DNA of 64,000 nucleotides from an uncultured Lachnospiraceae bacterium. GTDB taxonomy: Bacteria > Bacillota > Clostridia > Lachnospirales > Lachnospiraceae. The stretch covers positions 85,428-149,427 of the forward strand of contig CAJUEW010000005.1 of NCBI GenBank assembly GCA_910585465.1, read 5' to 3'. How positions within the stretch are numbered: the first letter of the stretch is position 1; every line of letters begins with the position of its first letter. This document shows positions 60,166 through 64,000 of the stretch, piece after piece. A model generated the notes under the pieces. It saw nothing but the letters and a program-made list of their open reading frames with translations. It was not told where the DNA came from and did not search any database. Position numbers and translations under genes: made by a program.

Positions 60166-60904
60166 CCGTTCGGAACACACATTCCAAAATCAGCATCAAA
60201 ACCGGCTGGTGCAGCATGTAGATAACCAGACTGTGCCTGCCAAGCCACTCCAGGACTCCCATACGGCAGTCCAGCAGCTTCTTCACCCCTTTGCGCCCCA
60301 TCACTATATCATATAAAAAGTACCCGCATACATACAAAAAGATCCATGGAAAGAACGAGAAATAATCTCCGGAAAAGAATCCGGCTTTCGGAAATCCCAG
60401 AAAGGTCATCACCCATCCCCGGTAAAATCCTTCCGGAACCCGCCCAAGAATAACAGACTCGAATCCCCAGTATCCTCTATTTATATTTCTGGTCAGAAAA
60501 AACAAAAATCCGCTTCCGATCAGACCGCCCCAGGCCGGTATCTGCTTTAAGAGCCCGGAAACCGGAATCATCGCAAGCATCGCTGTTCCGATAAAAGTCA
60601 GTATGCCAAAAAGAATCCGTTCTGACGGCATAAACAAGAAGGTTGCTGCCGTAATAGTCAAACCTCCGGCAAAGATCAGAAGTCCCCGACGCACCGGTAA
60701 ACGGCCCAGCCTCCAGCAGAAACCGGACAACAGAATAAAGGTCCAGCAGACACTCTGCTGCCACACATATCCCGGTGTTCGGAAAAACCATTCAACCGGA
60801 ACGCCATACAACTCTACCAGATCAAACATGCCGTGATACGCAATCATTCCAAGAAGTGTAATACCTCTCAACCCATCCAGCAGATGATACCGCTTCTTTT
60901 TCAT
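60140..60904 (-). CDS. DUF1624/heparan-alpha-glucosaminide N-acetyltransferase-like membrane protein
   Basis: 254-residue polytopic membrane protein with about seven hydrophobic segments. HLLDGLRGITLLGMIAYHGMFDL (in pieces, about 7-29), SGFCWRLGR (about 60-68), FSFFPWIFLYVCGYFLYD (in pieces) and LGRHSLVIYMLHQPVL (about 217-232) match the HGSNAT/DUF1624 group, thought to move acetyl groups across membranes. It overlaps the thioesterase gene by 4 bp (ATGA). The acceptor is unknown. Confidence 0.87.
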   Translation of the reverse strand: MKKKRYHLLDGLRGITLLGMIAYHGMFDLVELYGVPVEWFFRTPGYVWQQSVCWTFILLSGFCWRLGRLPVRRGLLIFAGGLTITAATFLFMPSERILFGILTFIGTAMLAMIPVSGLLKQIPAWGGLIGSGFLFFLTRNINRGYWGFESVILGRVPEGFYRGWVMTFLGFPKAGFFSGDYFSFFPWIFLYVCGYFLYDIVMGRKGVKKLLDCRMGVLEWLGRHSLVIYMLHQPVLMLILECVFRTVDFLPGRW

Positions 60905-61317
60905 GAATCCGCCTCCAGCGCAAGCATCATTTTCCTGTATAAATCCGGAAGCTCCTTTTTAATATTTGCCGGATGCCCGTCCTTTCTCAGATAACAGTGC
61001 CTGGAGAAACCGACCGCACGCACCTCTCCTGTTTTTTCATCTCTCATTTCATAAGAAAGCTCATACTTCAGCCCGCCAAAGGAAACCAGCTTTACTTCAA
61101 TGCATATTCTGTCCCCAAAGTGGGTCATAGACCTGTAATCACACTGTACTCCCAGCACCGGACTCATAATCCCTGCTTCCTCCACTGTTTTATAGGGAAA
61201 TTCCATCTGATCCATATATGCAATCCTTGCCTCTTCCATCCATCGGATATAGTTTGAATGATGAATGATTCCCATCTGATCCGTTTCATAATACTGTGCC
61301 TGATGTATATACTCCAT
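60901..61317 (-). CDS. Acyl-CoA thioesterase of the YbgC/FadM type
   Basis: 138-residue hotdog-fold thioesterase. The catalytic Asp is in ETDQMGIIHHSNYIRWMEEARI (in pieces, about 8-29), the standard Y-x-D-x-x-x-x-x-H-H pattern of 4-hydroxybenzoyl-CoA thioesterase-like proteins. Substrate is unknown; small acyl-CoA esters are typical. Coupling with a membrane acyltransferase by a 4-bp overlap hints at a shared acyl-group role. Confidence 0.91.
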   Translation of the reverse strand: MEYIHQAQYYETDQMGIIHHSNYIRWMEEARIAYMDQMEFPYKTVEEAGIMSPVLGVQCDYRSMTHFGDRICIEVKLVSFGGLKYELSYEMRDEKTGEVRAVGFSRHCYLRKDGHPANIKKELPDLYRKMMLALEADS

Positions 61318-61385
61318 AGCTTCCGCCTCCTCACGATGTATATCATAGCAGAATTCTTCAGATGGGGCAAAGGCTTTCCAATTTT

Positions 61386-63158
61386 TTACGGCAGAATATA
61401 TTTTTTTCTGTAAGCCATATATTCCTTTTGAAATTCCGGGTTATTTTCCCTGTGCAGTTTTGCAGTATACTCATGCGCCTCATATCCGTCCGTTCTGGAC
61501 TGAATCAGAGCAATTGCCACATTAGAACAGTGATCCGAAATCCTTTCAAAATTTGTTGTCAAATCAGCCAGAGCAAAGCCCAGCTCCATCGTACATGCTC
61601 CCGTCCGCAAACGTTCCACATGGCGTTTTTTCAACTGCTGATTTAAATAATCAATGGCCTCCTCCAGCGGCTCTATTTTGGCAGCCCGTTCATAATCCTC
61701 CTCAGAAAATACAGCAAAAGCAGAATCTACAATCTCGGTCAGCGCCCTGATAAATATCTTCAGCTCCTCTCTGGCTTTTGAAGAAAAATGTATTTTCTTT
61801 TGATGCATTTCCTTGGCTGTCTCCACAATATTTACCGCATGATCAGAAATCCTTTCAAAATCCCCTATGCAATGAAGGAGCATGGTTACTGTATGGCTGT
61901 CCTTCTCTGACAGATTTTTGGCACTTAATTTAACTAAATAGCTCCCCAGCTCATCCTCATACTTATCGACACTCTTCTCCAGCCGCATTACCTTGCCGGT
62001 CAGCTCTTCATTAAAATTATCCAGCAGATATACAGCGCAGTACAGCGCTTTTTTTACAAGCTCCGCCATCCTCACTGCAACGATACGACTCTGCTCCACC
62101 GCATAGCCGGGAGTATCCAAAAAGCGCATATCCAAAAGCTGAAAGTCCTTTGCGTTCATGTTTGCGTCTGCCTTTTTATTCTCAGATTCAGGTATGGTCA
62201 GGCAGGCCAGCTTCACAAGCGCTTTGGAAAACGGGAAAAGAACCAGAGTAGCTGCCACATTAAACGCAGTGTGAACTGCTGCAATTCCTGCCGCATTTAC
62301 AGGCTGCTTCATAAATTCAAACTGCATAAAGCTGTTTAAAATATAAAATATAGTCATAAAAATAATAGTGCCCATCAGGTTAAAATATAGATGCACAAGC
62401 GCTGTCCGCTTTGCATTCTTATGCGCGCCGATTCCCGAGAGCACTGCTGTCACACAGGTGCCAATATTCTGTCCCATAATAATAGGAATTGCCGCGCCGA
62501 AGGATACAGCTCCGGTGGCGCATAATGCCTGCAGGATACCGACGGATGCGGAGGAGCTCTGAATCACTGCCGTCAGCAGGGCACCGCACAGCATACCCAA
62601 AACCGGATTTGAAAACATAGTCAGGAGTCCGGTAAACTCCGGTACATCTGCCAGCGGCTTAACAGAGCCGCTCATTGTATCCATACCAGTCATCAAAATT
62701 GCAAAGCCTATCAGGATCAGACCCGCGTCTCTTTTTTTCTCCTTTTTTGAGAACATCAGAAAGCAAACCCCTATCAGCGCCATCACCGGCGAAAAGGAAG
62801 CCGGCTTCAGAAGCCTGACAAAAAAATGACTGCTCTCAATACCGGAAAGACTGAGAATCCATGAGGTAATGGTTGTGCCGATATTAGCCCCCATAATAAT
62901 TCCTACAGCCTGTGTCAGCTGCATCATTCCGGAGTTTACAAACCCCACGACCATAACAGTTGTGGCTGAAGAGGACTGTATCACGGCTGTCACACCGGCT
63001 CCCAGAAGAACTGCCCTCAAAGTATTGGACGTCAGTTGCTCCAGAATTCTTTCCAGCTTACCGCCCGATGCCTTTGCCAATCCATCTCCCATTGTTTCCA
63101 TTCCATACAAAAACAAAGCCAGCCCGCCCAGCATAGTCAATAAATCAAAAAAATCCAT
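61386..63158 (-). CDS. Na/Pi cotransporter family protein with PhoU-like domain
   Basis: 590-residue protein. The N-terminal membrane half (about 1-330) has the repeated QSSSAT/QSSSAS signatures (VTAVIQSSSATTVMVVGF, LTAVIQSSSASVGILQAL) of the NptA/SLC34 family. The C-terminal half (about 345-560) has two PhoU-like helical repeats with GDFERISDHAVNIVE and TNFERISDHCSNVA. It probably imports phosphate with sodium, and the PhoU domain may tune it. Confidence 0.93.
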   Translation of the reverse strand: MDFFDLLTMLGGLALFLYGMETMGDGLAKASGGKLERILEQLTSNTLRAVLLGAGVTAVIQSSSATTVMVVGFVNSGMMQLTQAVGIIMGANIGTTITSWILSLSGIESSHFFVRLLKPASFSPVMALIGVCFLMFSKKEKKRDAGLILIGFAILMTGMDTMSGSVKPLADVPEFTGLLTMFSNPVLGMLCGALLTAVIQSSSASVGILQALCATGAVSFGAAIPIIMGQNIGTCVTAVLSGIGAHKNAKRTALVHLYFNLMGTIIFMTIFYILNSFMQFEFMKQPVNAAGIAAVHTAFNVAATLVLFPFSKALVKLACLTIPESENKKADANMNAKDFQLLDMRFLDTPGYAVEQSRIVAVRMAELVKKALYCAVYLLDNFNEELTGKVMRLEKSVDKYEDELGSYLVKLSAKNLSEKDSHTVTMLLHCIGDFERISDHAVNIVETAKEMHQKKIHFSSKAREELKIFIRALTEIVDSAFAVFSEEDYERAAKIEPLEEAIDYLNQQLKKRHVERLRTGACTMELGFALADLTTNFERISDHCSNVAIALIQSRTDGYEAHEYTAKLHRENNPEFQKEYMAYRKKYILP

Positions 63159-63256
63159 ATAAAATTCCCCTTACTCTAGTTGATATTTAACATACCCATT
63201 TATCCGCCATCATATAATCACAGCTATACATATATTTAAAAATCTGCTCCAGGACG

Positions 63257-63287
63257 CAGAAAAACCAGAGGCGGGGGCACCTCTGGT
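63257..63287 (-). terminator. Intrinsic terminator of the candidate small RNA
   Basis: ACCAGAGG/CCTCTGGT (63264-63271 and 63280-63287) forms an 8-bp stem with an 8-nt C-rich loop, followed by TTTTTCTGC on the minus strand. Confidence 0.85.
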
Positions 63288-63448
63288 CTTTCTGCAACAA
63301 CTTTTCATTTATATTTATCGAAGATACTGCAAAAAAATAATCAAAAGGGAAGGTTTATTCGTTAAGGGGGATTGAGGGATGCAGTATCATCCATAAATAC
63401 CATATTTGCAAGGGGAGCTGCTTTTATTTGCTGCCGCTCTCACTTGTT
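63257..63448 (-). ncRNA. Candidate structured small RNA, about 190 nt
   Basis: A promoter, a folded body and an intrinsic terminator occur in a gene-free stretch. From the 5' end: hairpin 1 (63409-63446; CAAG..GAGC paired with GCUC..CUUG), a long-range helix (63380-63400 with 63311-63331; GAUACUGCA pairs with UGCAGUAUC and GUAUUUAU with AUAAAUAU, with a 4-nt internal loop), a 48-nt C-rich loop (63332-63379) with UCCCUC, UCCCCCUU and CCUUCCCUUUU, and the terminator. C-rich loops can pair with ribosome-binding sites. It is not 6S RNA, since the two ends do not pair. No family was recognised. Confidence 0.65.
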
Positions 63449-63454
63449 GAATTT

Positions 63455-63483
63455 ATTATATGTCCGCAAAGAATAATTGTACA
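63455..63483 (-). promoter_or_regulatory. Promoter for the candidate small RNA
   Basis: A consensus TATAAT (63455-63460) and TGTACA (63478-63483) are 17 bp apart on the minus strand. Transcription is expected near 63448. The remaining part of this gene-free region (63484-63640) shows nothing recognisable. Confidence 0.68.
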
Positions 63484-63635
63484 TTGACAAAACTCCTAAA
63501 TTTTTTTCATCTTTCGACATTTTACCAGACAAAAGATCCAAAACCAATCATTTACAGCGCAAAGACTTCTCTTCTTCCGTATCCGAACAATGCTCTCTTT
63601 TTTTGTTTACGAGGATATTTTCCGCTTTAAATCAA

Positions 63636-63668
63636 CAAAATAAAAAAGCACTGAAAAACAGTGCTTTT
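63636..63668 (-). terminator. Terminator of the tRNA cluster
   Basis: AAAAGCACTG/CAGTGCTTTT (63644-63653 and 63659-63668) forms a 10-bp stem with a 5-nt loop and a T-rich minus-strand tail, 2 bp past tRNA-Lys. Confidence 0.85.
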
Positions 63669-63670
63669 TA

Positions 63671-63743
63671 TGAGACATCGGGGATTCGAACCCCGGACAA
63701 CTTGATTAAAAGTCAAGTGCTCTACCGACTGAGCTAATATCCC
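63671..63743 (-). tRNA. tRNA-Lys (anticodon UUU)
   Basis: 73-nt tRNA. Acceptor GGGATAT pairs with ATGTCTC with two G-U wobbles, the anticodon arm TTGAC-TTTTAAT-CAAG region displays UUU, and the T-loop is GTTCGAATC. It is the last gene of the cluster. CCA is not encoded. Confidence 0.97.
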
Positions 63744-63768
63744 ATCTGTATGCATCTCAAATGCCCAA

Positions 63769-63841
63769 CTGGGCTAGCTGGATTTGAACCAGCGAAATGC
63801 AGGAGTCAAAGTCCTGTGCCTTACCGCTTGGCGATAGCCCA
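63769..63841 (-). tRNA. tRNA-Gln (anticodon UUG)
   Basis: 73-nt tRNA. Acceptor TGGGCTA pairs with TAGCCCA, with G discriminator, and the anticodon arm CAGGA-CTTTGAC-TCCTG displays UUG. A U1-A72 pair is usual for Gln. Confidence 0.97.
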
Positions 63842-63856
63842 TTATCTTTGATTCAA

Positions 63857-63931
63857 GGTGGGTATAGGGATTCGAACCCTAGACCTCCAGAGCCACAATC
63901 TGGCGCGCTAACCAACTGCGCTATACCCACC
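63857..63931 (-). tRNA. tRNA-His (anticodon GUG)
   Basis: 75-nt tRNA including the encoded extra G at position -1, which pairs with C73, the hallmark of tRNA-His. The anticodon arm CCAGA-TTGTGGC-TCTGG displays GUG. Confidence 0.97.
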
Positions 63932-63944
63932 ACATTTAGATAAA

Positions 63945-64000
<56 letters not shown>

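Noticed and set aside
63257..63448. Identification of the intergenic RNA as 6S RNA
   Set aside because: Length fits, but the 5' and 3' ends do not pair with each other and there is no central bubble in a long rod.
63477..63737. An 86-codon plus-strand frame before the tRNA cluster
   Set aside because: It runs through a terminator and into tRNA-Lys, so it is not a gene.

Overview
The window looks like chromosome of a spore-forming Lachnospiraceae-type clostridium. GC content is moderate, ribosome-binding sites are strong AGGAGG types, and there is an alpha/beta small acid-soluble spore protein, a type III glutamine synthetase, YesM/YesN-type regulation, and several families typical of the group (DUF4358, DUF4364, DUF4867, DUF1385). 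No insertion sequence, prophage or CRISPR array was seen. The species cannot be named from this sequence alone.

Layout. 1-3268: livJ, livH and livM, a branched-chain amino acid ABC importer (livM runs off the left edge). 3405-5210: a coiled-coil NlpC/P60 wall hydrolase and an orphan ArsR/SmtB metal sensor. 5217-8923: a four-gene operon of DHHW protein, MBOAT acyltransferase, DUF4358 lipoprotein and a degenerate PD-(D/E)XK-like protein, probably a surface-polymer O-acylation module. 9142-9399: an HPr-like phosphocarrier. 9604-24123: a large pentose island holding a ChvE/MmsAB-type importer, a YesM/YesN two-component system between two extracytoplasmic sugar-binding proteins, a FucI/AraA-fold isomerase, a DUF4867 protein, a xylulokinase and a divergent LacI repressor with matched operators. 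24195-28784: two DUF3298-type lipoproteins flanking a split chromate transporter, then an unknown protein. 28869-32327: a YqeG phosphatase and a small sialic-acid cluster (aldolase, RpiR regulator, divergent nanE). 32501-35309: rpiB and a type III glutamine synthetase whose leader carries an intrinsic terminator.

35336-59834 is mostly housekeeping: a lipid kinase, hisC, glmM, prfA-prmC-DUF1385-rpmE-rho, ysxC-lon-clpX-clpP-tig, a spore protein, pyrC and a CapA-like protein, plus a 55-residue small gene at 56409-56576. 60042-64000 carries a tRNA-Leu with a promoter buried in the preceding gene, a thioesterase/acyltransferase pair, a Na/Pi cotransporter, a candidate structured small RNA at 63257-63448, and a tRNA cluster (Lys, Gln, His, partial Arg).

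How the parts work together. In the pentose island an extracellular sugar would be sensed through the binding proteins and histidine kinase, the response regulator would raise expression of the importer, and the isomerase and kinase would feed a ketopentose phosphate into central metabolism under LacI control. The most novel-looking items are the candidate RNA at 63257-63448, the attenuator-like leader of glutamine synthetase, and the isomerase/DUF4867/xylulokinase operon of unknown substrate.
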